Positions 27,856 to 35,778 of a stretch of 64,000 nt of DNA are shown in pieces (the stretch's first letter is position 1; every line of letters starts with the position of its first letter). This DNA is from Streptosporangium becharense (GTDB taxonomy: Bacteria; Actinomycetota; Actinomycetes; Streptosporangiales; Streptosporangiaceae). Position numbers and translations under genes: made by a program. The stretch spans positions 4,402,001 through 4,466,000 of the forward strand of contig NZ_JACHMP010000001.1 in NCBI RefSeq assembly GCF_014204985.1, read 5' to 3'. Under the pieces are notes generated by a model. The model ran no database searches. It saw only the letters and a program-made list of their open reading frames with translations, and was not told where the DNA came from.

Positions 27856-29616
27856 TCACAGGGGCTCCCGGCCGGTGAGGCGTTCCATCACGGTGAGGTC
27901 GATCTCCATGGTGCCGGTCTCCGCGGGCAGGCCCAGCGTCCGGGCCGCGTTCGGGTGCAGCTCGCCCGCGTGGCCCAGCACGGTCTCCCCGATGAGGAGT
28001 TCGACACAGCGTCCCGGCAGCCACGGGACGTACTCGGCGGGGCGTGCGGTCAGGTGGGCCCCCATGACGTGCGCGGCCGTACGGGCGGCGTCGGCCGCGT
28101 CCGCCCACGCCGACTCCCCGGTCAGGACGACGGCGAGGTGGTGCGGCTGAGCCGGGAGAGCCGCCTCCAGCGCGTCGAGCTGGTCGTCGGTGGGGCGCCG
28201 CCCGGCGGGCGGTGACGGCGGCGCCCCGGCTCCCGGCAGGGGGAGGAAGACCGTCCCCTGCTCGAAAAGGGCCGGGTCGCGGCTGCCACGCCGGAGGTTG
28301 AGCGCCAGAGCGGACAGCAACGCGGGCAGCAACGTGGTGCGCAACGCCGGCTGACGCGGGTCGAGCGGGTTGACGAGCCGCAACGCGGTGCGGCGCGGGT
28401 CTCCGGGGGGCAGCCCGAGGGCGTCCCACGCGGCGTCGCCGACGAAGGGGGGCCCCGGCGTCTCGACGTACCCGGCCTCGGCCAGCGCGTGCCCGACCCG
28501 CGTCCGCAGGCTCCGCGGCCGGTCGGCTTCGGGAAAGGTGCGCGGCCCCGGGATCGTCTCCGCCTCGGGCACCGCCCGCGCGTTCGGCACCGCCTGCCGC
28601 AACAGGGCACTCACGTCGTCGCGGCCGCCCACGGCGGTGACGGCGGCACGGGCGGGCGACCGGACGGAGCGGGGCGGGAACTCGTCCAGCGCGAGGGCGA
28701 AGCGGATGTCGCCGCCGACGACGTCGCGCATGTCCTTCAGGCCGTGCCGGAGCATCAGAGTGCGTTCGACGCCCATGCCGAAGGTGAACGCGCCATAGCG
28801 GTGCGGATCGATGCCGCAGGCGGCCAGCACCTGGGGATGGACCATGCCGCAACCGCCCCATCCGATCCATCCTCCGCCGCCGCAGGTGCCGCACGGGGTG
28901 ACCGGGGCACCCCCGGGTGCGCCTTCCGTGGGGTTTGCGGGCAGGCTCCCCGGTATGCCTTTCCGGCGGCTTCCCGGTGCGCTTTCCCTGGGGTTTGCGG
29001 GCAGGGTTCCCCGTGCGTCATCCGGCGTGCCGTTCCCGGTCGCGTCTCCCGCGGTGCGGCCGGAAACGCCGCAGACCACGCAGGCGACGTCAACCCCGGC
29101 CGACGGGTCGGTGCGGGCGGACCGGTGCGGGCGGAGCCTGGTCGGCGTACCCTCGCCGAACACGGCGGCGGCGAAGAGGTCGAGGGTTCTCGTCAGGTCG
29201 GCCATGGTGAGACCCTCGTCCACGGCGAGCCCCCCGACCTGGTTGAACACCGGGCTGTGGGTGGCGTCGGCCGGGCCGGGGCGGAAGACACGGCCGGTGC
29301 AGACCACGCGGAGCGGAGGAGCCCCGCCGAGCATCGCCCTGACCTGCGCCGGTGCGGTGCACGCACGCAGCACCAGCCCCGACCGCCGGCCGGGGGCGGC
29401 GGGGTCCGCGACGTGGAAGGTGCGGTCGGGCGCCCGGGCGGCGTGACGCTCGTCCATGTTGAGGGCGTCGAAGCTGAACCACTCGGTTTCGACCTCGGGC
29501 CCCGCTACGGCGCGGTAGCCCAGGCCGGCGAGGACATCGGTGATCACCTCTGTCATGACGGTCACCGGGTGCCGGGCGCCCCGGGAGCCGCGTGGCCGTT
29601 CTCCGGCGTGGCCCAT
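27856..29616 (-). CDS. Phenylalanyl-tRNA synthetase-like fusion: PheS catalytic core joined to PheT synthetase-like core, altered amino-acid pocket
   Basis: 586 residues. Residues about 16-306 align with the PheS catalytic domain: HPVT, GPEVETEWFSFDALN, motif 2 (GRVFRPGPADATHSPVFNQ), CVVCG/CGTCGGGGWIGW, CGMVHP, and motif 3 GMGVER (280-285), so ATP-binding arginines are kept. The phenylalanine pocket is not: RTHTSP is RACTAP (84-89), QVEG is QVGG (126-129), and the FPF of the YFPFTEP motif is SAR (166-168). A 57-residue low-complexity insert splits the two CxxC pairs. Residues about 330-586 match the PheT core (VNPLDPRQPALRTTLLPALL, HLAVVLTGE, GHAGELHP). PheS coiled coil, PheT editing B3/B4 and C-terminal anticodon-binding domain are absent. 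ATG 29616 follows GAGGGGG. Not a housekeeping PheRS; possibly an amino-acid activating or ligating enzyme. Confidence 0.8.
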   Translation of the reverse strand: MGHAGERPRGSRGARHPVTVMTEVITDVLAGLGYRAVAGPEVETEWFSFDALNMDERHAARAPDRTFHVADPAAPGRRSGLVLRACTAPAQVRAMLGGAPPLRVVCTGRVFRPGPADATHSPVFNQVGGLAVDEGLTMADLTRTLDLFAAAVFGEGTPTRLRPHRSARTDPSAGVDVACVVCGVSGRTAGDATGNGTPDDARGTLPANPRESAPGSRRKGIPGSLPANPTEGAPGGAPVTPCGTCGGGGWIGWGGCGMVHPQVLAACGIDPHRYGAFTFGMGVERTLMLRHGLKDMRDVVGGDIRFALALDEFPPRSVRSPARAAVTAVGGRDDVSALLRQAVPNARAVPEAETIPGPRTFPEADRPRSLRTRVGHALAEAGYVETPGPPFVGDAAWDALGLPPGDPRRTALRLVNPLDPRQPALRTTLLPALLSALALNLRRGSRDPALFEQGTVFLPLPGAGAPPSPPAGRRPTDDQLDALEAALPAQPHHLAVVLTGESAWADAADAARTAAHVMGAHLTARPAEYVPWLPGRCVELLIGETVLGHAGELHPNAARTLGLPAETGTMEIDLTVMERLTGREPL

Positions 29617-29633
29617 GGAGGTCCCCCTCATGG

Positions 29634-29909
29634 TCACGACCACCCGAGGGGACGGGGCGTGACGCGCTCGCGGACCGGATCCGGCCGACCGGGCGCCCGC
29701 CGGCGGGTTTCCGCCGGTCGTGGGAGCGTCGGCCGGGCCGGGCCGGTGACGTCTGTTTCGACGGTGCCTGTCTTGACGGTGCCTGTCTTGACGGTGCCTG
29801 TTTCGACGGTGCCTGTCTTGACACTGCCTGTCTTGACGGAGGCGACGGCGCGCGGGCCGTCGTGTACGACGGTCGTCACGGAGGATGCCCCGGTCGTCTC
29901 AGCACTCAT
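29634..29909 (-). CDS. Small protein with VKTGT/VETGT pentapeptide repeats
   Basis: 91 codons from ATG 29909, preceded by a strong site (GGGGAGA, 5 nt spacing). After a 24-residue N-terminus (MSAETTGASSVTTVV, then HDGPRAVAS) come six pentapeptides VKTGS, VKTGT, VETGT, VKTGT, VKTGT, VETD-, then a Pro/Arg-rich C-terminus ending PRPLGWS. The repeats are almost identical at DNA level (15-bp units), so they expanded recently. The stop is 17 bp before the start of the PheRS-like gene, which implies co-expression. It could be a substrate peptide, a leader or a structural low-complexity protein. It is also possible that it is only a repeat-containing untranslated leader. Confidence 0.45.
   Translation of the reverse strand: MSAETTGASSVTTVVHDGPRAVASVKTGSVKTGTVETGTVKTGTVKTGTVETDVTGPARPTLPRPAETRRRAPGRPDPVRERVTPRPLGWS
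29755..29844. repeat. 15-bp tandem repeat, about six copies
   Basis: Units GTTTCGACGGTGCCT / GTCTTGACGGTGCCT run from 29755 to 29844; the fifth has AC for GG and the last is partial. They encode the pentapeptides of the small protein on the minus strand. Confidence 0.85.
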
Positions 29910-30330
29910 GCTGTCTCTCCCCGTGTGCGTTCTTGCAGGTTGTCGGGGCCGTCGCCCAGCATCCCCTCCCATGAAGGCACCCCGGGAGGGGACACGGGCA
30001 CGGAGATTGAGGCGACGTCGTGTGCCGGGCCACGGGGCATCCTTCACCTTCCGGAGCGAACGGCCCGAAGAAAACGGCCGGTAAACGGCCGGGGAAGACC
30101 GTTCCCGGCCGATGAGGTGCCCCGGTGCAGGTGCGTCCGGGCGCCGTGGGGATGACTTTCCGGTCGGGGGAAGCACGGTTCCCCGGGAAGTGGGGAAGCA
30201 CGGTTCCCCGGGAAAGGGCGAGCCCGGTCTCTGGAGACGCCGGCCCTTGGAGACGCCGGCCTCTGGAGACGCCGGCCCTTGGAGAACCTGGCCCTTGAGG
30301 GGACCGGTCCTTGGGAAGGAACCGGCTTCG
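29910..30330. other. Repeat-rich intergenic region between the EF-hand gene and the pentapeptide-repeat gene
   Basis: No convincing gene. It holds a 23-bp direct repeat (30167-30189 and 30192-30214) whose core is the palindrome TTCCCCGGGAA, and a 16-bp tandem repeat of GGAGACGCCGGCCCTT (30233-30312, four to five copies, increasingly degenerate). Both lie within about 165 bp of the EF-hand gene stop (30331). Confidence 0.6.
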
Positions 30331-30870
30331 CTAGCCGATGTCGGCGGCGTCGAGCAGATGCTGTGCGGGGATGTCGGTTCTGTCGCTGGCGTAGTAATCC
30401 CTGATGGCGTTCACCCACGCGTCCGTGGTGATCCTCCCGGCGCCGGTGGGGTCGAGCGCGTCGAAGGCGGCGTCGACACCGTCGGCCTCGAACCCGGCGG
30501 CCCTCATGCAGGAGACGAAGTCGGACCGCTCGATGAATCCGTCGTCGTCGACGTCGGCCAGGTCGGCGAGGGACTCGGCGTACTCGCGGATGACGCCCTC
30601 GTAGTGGTCGGGGCCGCTGACGCGGGCGAGATACTCCTCCAGGCTGATCCGCCGGTCGCCGTCGGCGTCGAACTCACCGACGAGGCCCTGCCAGTAACGC
30701 CGGTGCCCCTCGACGACCGCCAGCGCCTTCTCCGAGTCGGGGGGCTCGGCCACCGCCCGCACCATCCGGTGAGCCAGCCGCTCGAAGTCGTCGGCCTCCA
30801 GGTAGCCGTTGGAGTTCTCGTCGAGCATGGCGAACCGGAGCCTGACCCGCTCCAGAGCTTCGGGGTTCAT
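30331..30870 (-). CDS. Four-EF-hand calcium-binding protein (calerythrin-like)
   Basis: 179 residues, cytoplasmic. Four EF-hand loops: DENSNGYLEADDF (about 17-29), DADGDRRISLEEY (about 67-79), DVDDDGFIERSDF (about 105-117) and DPTGAGRITTDAW (about 139-151). Loops 2 and 3 look fully competent; loop 4 has Ala/Gly at coordinating positions and Asp at the final position replaced by Asp/Ala context, so is weaker. Length and loop spacing match calerythrin/CabD-type calcium buffers or sensors of actinomycetes. Single gene upstream of the repeat-rich region. Confidence 0.9.
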   Translation of the reverse strand: MNPEALERVRLRFAMLDENSNGYLEADDFERLAHRMVRAVAEPPDSEKALAVVEGHRRYWQGLVGEFDADGDRRISLEEYLARVSGPDHYEGVIREYAESLADLADVDDDGFIERSDFVSCMRAAGFEADGVDAAFDALDPTGAGRITTDAWVNAIRDYYASDRTDIPAQHLLDAADIG

Positions 30871-31037
30871 GCCTCACCTCGACCTTTCACTACGGTGGGA
30901 ATGCGAATGGCTACTGTAAGTTATTGGCCGGTCAAGTGTGAGTCAACACCCCGCCGGGGTGGGTGTGGGAGGCCGTCCGGTGGGCGGCCGGAGGCCCTGT
31001 CCGGCTCGTCCGGATCGTCGGCGGGGGGCGGTCGGTG

Positions 31038-31511
31038 TCAGCAGGTGGTGCCGGTGGTCTCGGTGCAGCTCACCGCGTTGCCGCCGCTCGCCAGCTGGAG
31101 CAGGGCGTAGAGCGTCTCGCGCTGGTCGTCGTCGAGGGCACCGAGCACCTCGTCCTCCACTGCCGTGAGGGCGAGCTCGGCCTGCGCGAGCCGGTCGGCG
31201 CCGGCGTCGGTGAGCTCGACGACGTGTCGGCGGCGATCCTCCGGTGAGCGCCGCCGCTCGATCAGCCGCTCGGCTTCAAGTTCGTTGAGCAGTCCGACGA
31301 TGTTCGTCCCGTCCATGGTCAGTGTGGTGGCGAGCGCCTGCTGGGTGCAGCCGCCGTGATCCCGCAGCACCGTGAGGGTGACGAGGTGGCGTGGCCGCAG
31401 GCCCAGTGGTGCCAGCACCGACTCGGCGCGCAGGCGCATGCGGCGCGCGAGGTGGTCGAGCAGCGCACCCGAGCGGTGCGCCGGTCGGTCGGCGACGGGC
31501 GGAGTGGCCAT
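31038..31511 (-). CDS. MarR-family transcriptional regulator
   Basis: 157 residues with the MarR winged helix: LGLRPRHLVTLTVLRDHGGCTQQALATTL, then MDGTNIVGLLNELEAERLIERRRSPEDRRRHVVELT with the D-x-R wing. Two Cys lie in the C-terminal SCTETTGTTC and one at GGCTQ, positions where redox-sensing MarR members carry reactive thiols. Divergent from an azoreductase gene (84-bp gap with an operator-like palindrome). A repressor sensing quinone or oxidant stress is likely by analogy. Confidence 0.88.
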   Translation of the reverse strand: MATPPVADRPAHRSGALLDHLARRMRLRAESVLAPLGLRPRHLVTLTVLRDHGGCTQQALATTLTMDGTNIVGLLNELEAERLIERRRSPEDRRRHVVELTDAGADRLAQAELALTAVEDEVLGALDDDQRETLYALLQLASGGNAVSCTETTGTTC

Positions 31512-31528
31512 GTCCGCAGTCTACCGAG

Positions 31529-31571
31529 TTGATACATCTATCGATGTGGTGCTAATTATTTGTGCTACACA
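31529..31571 (+). promoter_or_regulatory. Azoreductase promoter with MarR-type operator
   Basis: TTGATA (31529-31534), 18-bp spacer, TAATTA (31553-31558). The inverted repeat ACATC-TATC-GATGT (31534-31547) fills the spacer and a second, TGTG-CTA-CACA (31561-31571), lies at the expected start site. The layout predicts repression by the divergently encoded MarR protein. Confidence 0.6.
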
Positions 31572-31595
31572 AACGATATGGGGAGAGCTAACGAC

Positions 31596-32243
31596 ATGGC
31601 CCATCTGCTGCACATCGATTCGAGCATTCAGGGCGACCGCTCCATCAGCCGCAGGCTCACCGCCCGCGCCGCAGCCGCCTGGCGTGCCGCGCACCCCGGC
31701 GGCACCGTCACCTACCGCGACCTGGGCGGCGATCCCCTGCCGCACCTCGACCACCTCGGCGTCCTGGCGCGGGGTGTGCCGCCCCAGCGGCACACCCCCG
31801 CCCAGGCCGCGTCGTGGGCGCTGACCGAACAGGTGGTCGACGAGGTCAAGCGGGCCGACACGATCCTGCTGGGCTTCCCGCTCTACAACTTCGGCGCGCC
31901 CAGCAGTGTCAAGTCCTGGGTCGACCACCTCATCGCGCCCGGCCTCTCGTACGACCCCGGAACGCGGGAAGGCTTCCTCGGCGGTCGTGAGTTCGTCGTG
32001 CTCGCCAGCCGGGGCGGCGGCTACGGCGCGGGCACGCCCAGGGAGGGGTGGGATCACGCCGGACCGTGGCTTCCGCACGGTCTGGCGATGACGGGTCTGA
32101 AGCCGCGCTTCATCACGGCCGATCTGACACTCGCCGAGGTGGAACCGGCGATGTCCGCGCTGATCCCGCTGGCCGCCGAGAGTCTCGCGGCGGCGGAACG
32201 CGAGATCGACGGCCTCTGGTCCCCGGCGTCCGTACCCGCCTAG
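31596..32243 (+). CDS. azoR: FMN-dependent NADH-azoreductase / quinone reductase
   Basis: 215 residues of the flavodoxin-like AzoR family: HLLHIDSSIQGDRSISRRLT binds the FMN phosphate, GFPLYNFGAPSSVKSWVDHL and SRGGGYGAG complete the flavin site. Reduces quinones and azo compounds, probably as protection against electrophiles. GGGGAGAG supports ATG 31596; the frame is open to 31560. Divergent MarR gene and operator-bearing promoter indicate inducible expression. Confidence 0.9.
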   Translation: MAHLLHIDSSIQGDRSISRRLTARAAAAWRAAHPGGTVTYRDLGGDPLPHLDHLGVLARGVPPQRHTPAQAASWALTEQVVDEVKRADTILLGFPLYNFGAPSSVKSWVDHLIAPGLSYDPGTREGFLGGREFVVLASRGGGYGAGTPREGWDHAGPWLPHGLAMTGLKPRFITADLTLAEVEPAMSALIPLAAESLAAAEREIDGLWSPASVPA

Positions 32244-32390
32244 CGACCCGCCGCGCGGCCCCGGCCGACCGCGGTCCCTTCCACCGGAGCGCGCCTCATG
32301 GTCTTCGTCGGCCGCCGGTCGGGACGATCGGGAACACTCGTCCCCTCCCCGGCCGCGACGCGTGAGGCGCCCGGCGGGAGGACTCGTGCG

Positions 32391-32468
32391 GGGTCCCGTT
32401 CCGGGAACGTCTGTGCGGGGTCCCGTTCCGGGACGGGAGGGTCTGTGGAGGGTCCCGTTCCGGGAACG
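32391..32468. repeat. Three copies of GGGTCCCGTTCCGGGAACG
   Basis: Copies at 32391-32409, 32418-32436 (last bases differ) and 32450-32468. Each contains the inverted repeat GTTCC-G-GGAAC. They lie between the convergent azoR and EF-hand genes (gap 32244-32501) and may act as terminators or as a dispersed repeat. Confidence 0.7.
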
Positions 32469-32501
32469 CCGGAGCTTCCGCACCGGCGTTCCCGGAGCCG
32501 G

Positions 32502-32720
32502 TCACCCGATGGTCCGCCCGCGGGCGAGGTAACCGGCGAACTCCTCCTGGGAGATGAGACCGTCGCCGTCCCGGTCGATGCTCGCGACGGCCGCCGCGGC
32601 CGCCTCGGGGCTGAGCGGCTGGCCGAGGACCTCCATGAGCCGGCTGAGCTCGACGACCGAGATCAGGCCGTCGCCGTCGACATCAACGATTCTGAACGTC
32701 GTCGCGTAGTCGTCCGTCAC
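32502..32720 (-). CDS. Small two-EF-hand calcium-binding protein
   Basis: 72 residues with two canonical loops, DVDGDGLISVVEL (about 13-25) and DRDGDGLISQEEF (about 49-61), both with Asp at positions 1, 3, 5 and Glu at 12. This is the size of a calmodulin half (CabB/CasA-type proteins of actinomycetes). Second EF-hand gene within 2 kb of the four-hand protein. Confidence 0.9.
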   Translation of the reverse strand: MTDDYATTFRIVDVDGDGLISVVELSRLMEVLGQPLSPEAAAAAVASIDRDGDGLISQEEFAGYLARGRTIG

Positions 32721-32841
32721 GATTGCATCCGCCTTCTGACAGCAGGGGAATCAGACACCGAGCACATTAGCGGGGCCCGGTGCGCGATCCCACGGGGGCC
32801 CGGAGTTCCTCCGTCCGGACAGCGGCTCACCGGACAGCGGC

Positions 32842-35112
32842 TCAGACGACGGCGCCCGATCCTTCGCGGACCCGCACCGGACGCTTCCCCTTGGGCTGCG
32901 GCGGCGGCGCGGAGTTCCGCTTCTCGAACACGATCGCCAGCGGGCCGGCGACCAGGGCCGACGAGAGCGTACCCACGATGACGCCGATCAGCAGCGCCAC
33001 CGCGAAGTCGGTCAGCGAGTCGCCGCCGAGCACCGCCAGCGCGGCCAGGATGAACAGCGCTCCCAGGCCGGTGTTCACCGTGCGGGGCACGGTCTGCAGG
33101 ATCGCGGTGTTGACGACCTCGGCGAACGACGCCGTGCGCTGGGCTCCCCACAGTTCGCGGACCCGGTCGAAGACCACGACCTTGTCGTTGACGGAGTAAC
33201 CGATCACGGTGAGCATCGCCGCCAGGAACACCCCGTCCACCGGCTTGCCGAACCACGCGAACGCGCCGACCACGATCGCCGCGTCGACGGCCAGGGCCAG
33301 CACGGCCGCCATGCCGAACGTCCAGCGGAACCGGAGGGCGAGGTAGGCGAGCTGGGCGGCGAGCGCGACACCCAGCGCGATCAGCGCGTTGCGGCGCAGC
33401 TCGTCCCCGAGGCTCGGCCCGATCAGCTCGTCGCGCTCCTTGGTGACCTGACCGCCCCGGCTCTCCAGCGCCGTCTCGATCCGGAGCACCTCAGCCGGGC
33501 TGATCTGACCGGTACGTATGGAGATGTCCTGCCCTGACGACTGCACCACGGCGTTCGGGAACCCGGCCCGGCCGACCAGGTCGCGGGCGGCGTCCGCGGT
33601 CATCGGGGTGGTCGTGGAGTACTCCACCAGTCTGCCCCCGGTGAACTCCACCCCGAAGTTGATGCCGCGCACCAGTATCCCGCCCACGGACACGGCGACC
33701 AGCAGGCAGGCGACCACGAGATAGAGCCCGCGGTGCCGCATCAGGTCGGGCCCGTGGGCGTTGAGCCACGCCCTGACACGCCCGATGCCGGACAGGCCGG
33801 TCACCGAGGGGCGGGACGCCACGGCCCGGCGGCCCACCGCCCACTGGGCCAGCACCCGGGTGATGACCATCGCGGTGATCAGCGAGGCGAGCACGCCGAT
33901 GGTCAGGGTGACGCCGAAACCGCGTACCGGCCCCGAGGCCAGGAAGAACAGCAGCCCGGCGGCGAGCAGCGTGGTGATGTTGGAGTCGGCCACCGCGCTC
34001 CACGCGTTGCGGAAGCCCTTCTCCAGCGAGCTCCGCAGGTTCGGCTCCGCCGCGTACTCCTCACGTGCCCGCTCGAAGACCAGCACGTTGGCGTCGACCG
34101 CCATGCCGATCGCCAGGACGAAGCCCGCCAGGCCCGGCAGGGTGAGCGTCGCACCGAGCCCCACCAGCGCCGCGTAGGAGATGAGCGCGTAGCAGGCCAG
34201 GGCGACGGCGGCGACGAAGCCCACCAGCCGGTAGGCCACGATGATGAACAGCGCGGTGAGCACGATGCCGATGACCGCGGCCTTCGCACTGGCCTCGATC
34301 GCGGCGGCGCCGAGCGTCGGGCCGACGGTCCGCTGCTCGACGATCTCGACGGGAACCGGCAGCGAACCGCCCTTGATCAGCAGCGCCAGGTCCCGGGCCT
34401 CCTCCGCGGTGAAGGTGCCGGTGATCTGGGTGGAGTTGCCGGGCAGGCCCACCTGGCAGACCACGTCCACGTTCACCTGGGGTGAGACGATGACCTCCTG
34501 GTCGAGGAGGATCGCGACCCGCCGCCTGGGGTCGCCCGGCTGGTTGCAGGCGGCCTCACCGGTCAGTTTCGTCCAGGCCTCGCTGCCCTGGGAGCGGAAG
34601 TCGACGGTGACGAACCAGCCGCTGCCCTGCTGGGTGTCGATGCCGGGGTCGGCGTCGCTGACCGCGTCGCCGGTCAGCGCGGCCGGTCCCACCTGCAATG
34701 GGGCGCCGTCCTCGTCCTTGACGATCCGCTCGCCCTCAGCGGGCTTCGCCCCCGGCTGGGGGATGCCGATGACGGGGTGGAAGGTGAGCTGCGCGGTCTT
34801 GCCGATGACCTCGGCGGCCTTGGTCGGGTCCTGCACACCGGGCAGTTCCACGATGATGCGCCGCTCGCCGGAGCGGGCCAGCGGTGCGTCCGCCACCCCC
34901 AGGCCGTCGGCCCGGCGGCGGAGCACCTCCAGGGCACGGTCGGTGGCCGCGGCGTCGGCCTTGACGGTCGGGGAGTCCTTGGTCTCCAGGACGAGCTGGG
35001 TGCCGCCGCGCAGGTCGAGACCGAGGCGCGGCGACATTGTCAGGGCGATGAACAGTGAGGTGGCGATGACGGCCAGCGCCGCCAGCGCGCGTACCACCGG
35101 GGCACGCGACAT
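32842..35112 (-). CDS. secDF: Fused SecD-SecF protein-export membrane protein (second-copy type)
   Basis: 756 residues. SecD half: LGLDLRGGTQLVLET, periplasmic P1 domain, then six helices ending with AMVITRVLAQW. SecF half starts near residue 460 (NFGVEFTGGRLVEYSTT), then FVEDKVVVFDRVRE-like helix 4/5 (SVNDKVVVFDRVREL). Conserved D in DANVLVFERAREE (SecD) is present. ATG 35112 has GGAGG 7 nt upstream. Actinomycetes normally keep separate secD and secF near ruvB and yajC; none of these is here, so this is probably the additional fused paralogue. It assists Sec translocation using the proton gradient. Confidence 0.92.
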   Translation of the reverse strand: MSRAPVVRALAALAVIATSLFIALTMSPRLGLDLRGGTQLVLETKDSPTVKADAAATDRALEVLRRRADGLGVADAPLARSGERRIIVELPGVQDPTKAAEVIGKTAQLTFHPVIGIPQPGAKPAEGERIVKDEDGAPLQVGPAALTGDAVSDADPGIDTQQGSGWFVTVDFRSQGSEAWTKLTGEAACNQPGDPRRRVAILLDQEVIVSPQVNVDVVCQVGLPGNSTQITGTFTAEEARDLALLIKGGSLPVPVEIVEQRTVGPTLGAAAIEASAKAAVIGIVLTALFIIVAYRLVGFVAAVALACYALISYAALVGLGATLTLPGLAGFVLAIGMAVDANVLVFERAREEYAAEPNLRSSLEKGFRNAWSAVADSNITTLLAAGLLFFLASGPVRGFGVTLTIGVLASLITAMVITRVLAQWAVGRRAVASRPSVTGLSGIGRVRAWLNAHGPDLMRHRGLYLVVACLLVAVSVGGILVRGINFGVEFTGGRLVEYSTTTPMTADAARDLVGRAGFPNAVVQSSGQDISIRTGQISPAEVLRIETALESRGGQVTKERDELIGPSLGDELRRNALIALGVALAAQLAYLALRFRWTFGMAAVLALAVDAAIVVGAFAWFGKPVDGVFLAAMLTVIGYSVNDKVVVFDRVRELWGAQRTASFAEVVNTAILQTVPRTVNTGLGALFILAALAVLGGDSLTDFAVALLIGVIVGTLSSALVAGPLAIVFEKRNSAPPPQPKGKRPVRVREGSGAVV

Positions 35113-35243
35113 GGAAGCCTCCACAGGCTTGGAAGATCAGATACGGAAAAAGGGGGCGTGCGCTCCGGGACGGTGTGTCCCCGAGCGCGACGGATACGGA
35201 ATCCGGGTACGGCGAAGCACCCCGGAACCGGTCCGGGGGTGTC

Positions 35244-35624
35244 TCAGCCGCCTGTGGAGGGTGGGGCGCGGCCGGGCCTGACGAGCAGGGCCGCGAGAGA
35301 GCGGGAGTCGTCGTCACCGGTGAGGCGCGAGCCGGGACCCGGCGCGGGCGACGGTCGCCAGGCGGTCGGCGGCGGAGCCGCGTACGGATGACCACCACCA
35401 CCGGCGCCGGTGCCGACACCGGTGACGCCCGCGGTGAAGACGTACCGCTGCCCGCCGGCCGCGACCTGGCGGGACGACGGCTGGTGCTCGCCGCCCGCTT
35501 TGGCGACGGCGGGGTGGTTCAGCAGGGCCCCGGCGGCGGTCCCGCCCAGGCCGCCGGAGACGAGAAGCGGGAGCAGCAGGGCGAGCAGCCAGCCGAAGGG
35601 GGCACCGCGCCTCAGCCGTCGCAT
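35244..35624 (-). CDS. Small secreted or membrane-anchored protein, unknown
   Basis: 126 residues from ATG 35624 (AAGGGGGGA upstream). Basic start MRRLRRG followed by a hydrophobic stretch (WLLALLLPLLVSGGLGGTAAGALL) that is a signal peptide or anchor; the rest is Gly/Pro/Ala-rich with a RYVFTAGVTGVGTGAG segment and no Cys. It lies 131 bp upstream of secDF on the same strand, so may be cotranscribed. No family recognised. Composition is compatible with coding but not compelling. Confidence 0.5.
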   Translation of the reverse strand: MRRLRRGAPFGWLLALLLPLLVSGGLGGTAAGALLNHPAVAKAGGEHQPSSRQVAAGGQRYVFTAGVTGVGTGAGGGGHPYAAPPPTAWRPSPAPGPGSRLTGDDDSRSLAALLVRPGRAPPSTGG

Positions 35625-35778
35625 GATCCCCCCTTCCCGTCCCGCCCACCGTAACCCCCGGGAGCCGCCGGAGCACGCATGCGCCGTGCTCTTCGCGGCT
35701 TCCCGTGGTCCCGGTATCGAAGCGCGTCCATGCCGGTTGCGTACCCTTAAAGGTGCCAAGCGAGGGTAGAGCGGACGC

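Noticed and set aside
29634..29909. Classical RiPP precursor with leader/core and cleavage motif
   Set aside because: No recognisable leader motif, Cys/Ser/Thr-rich core or RiPP-maturation enzyme is present; only the pairing with the synthetase-like gene is kept as a hypothesis.
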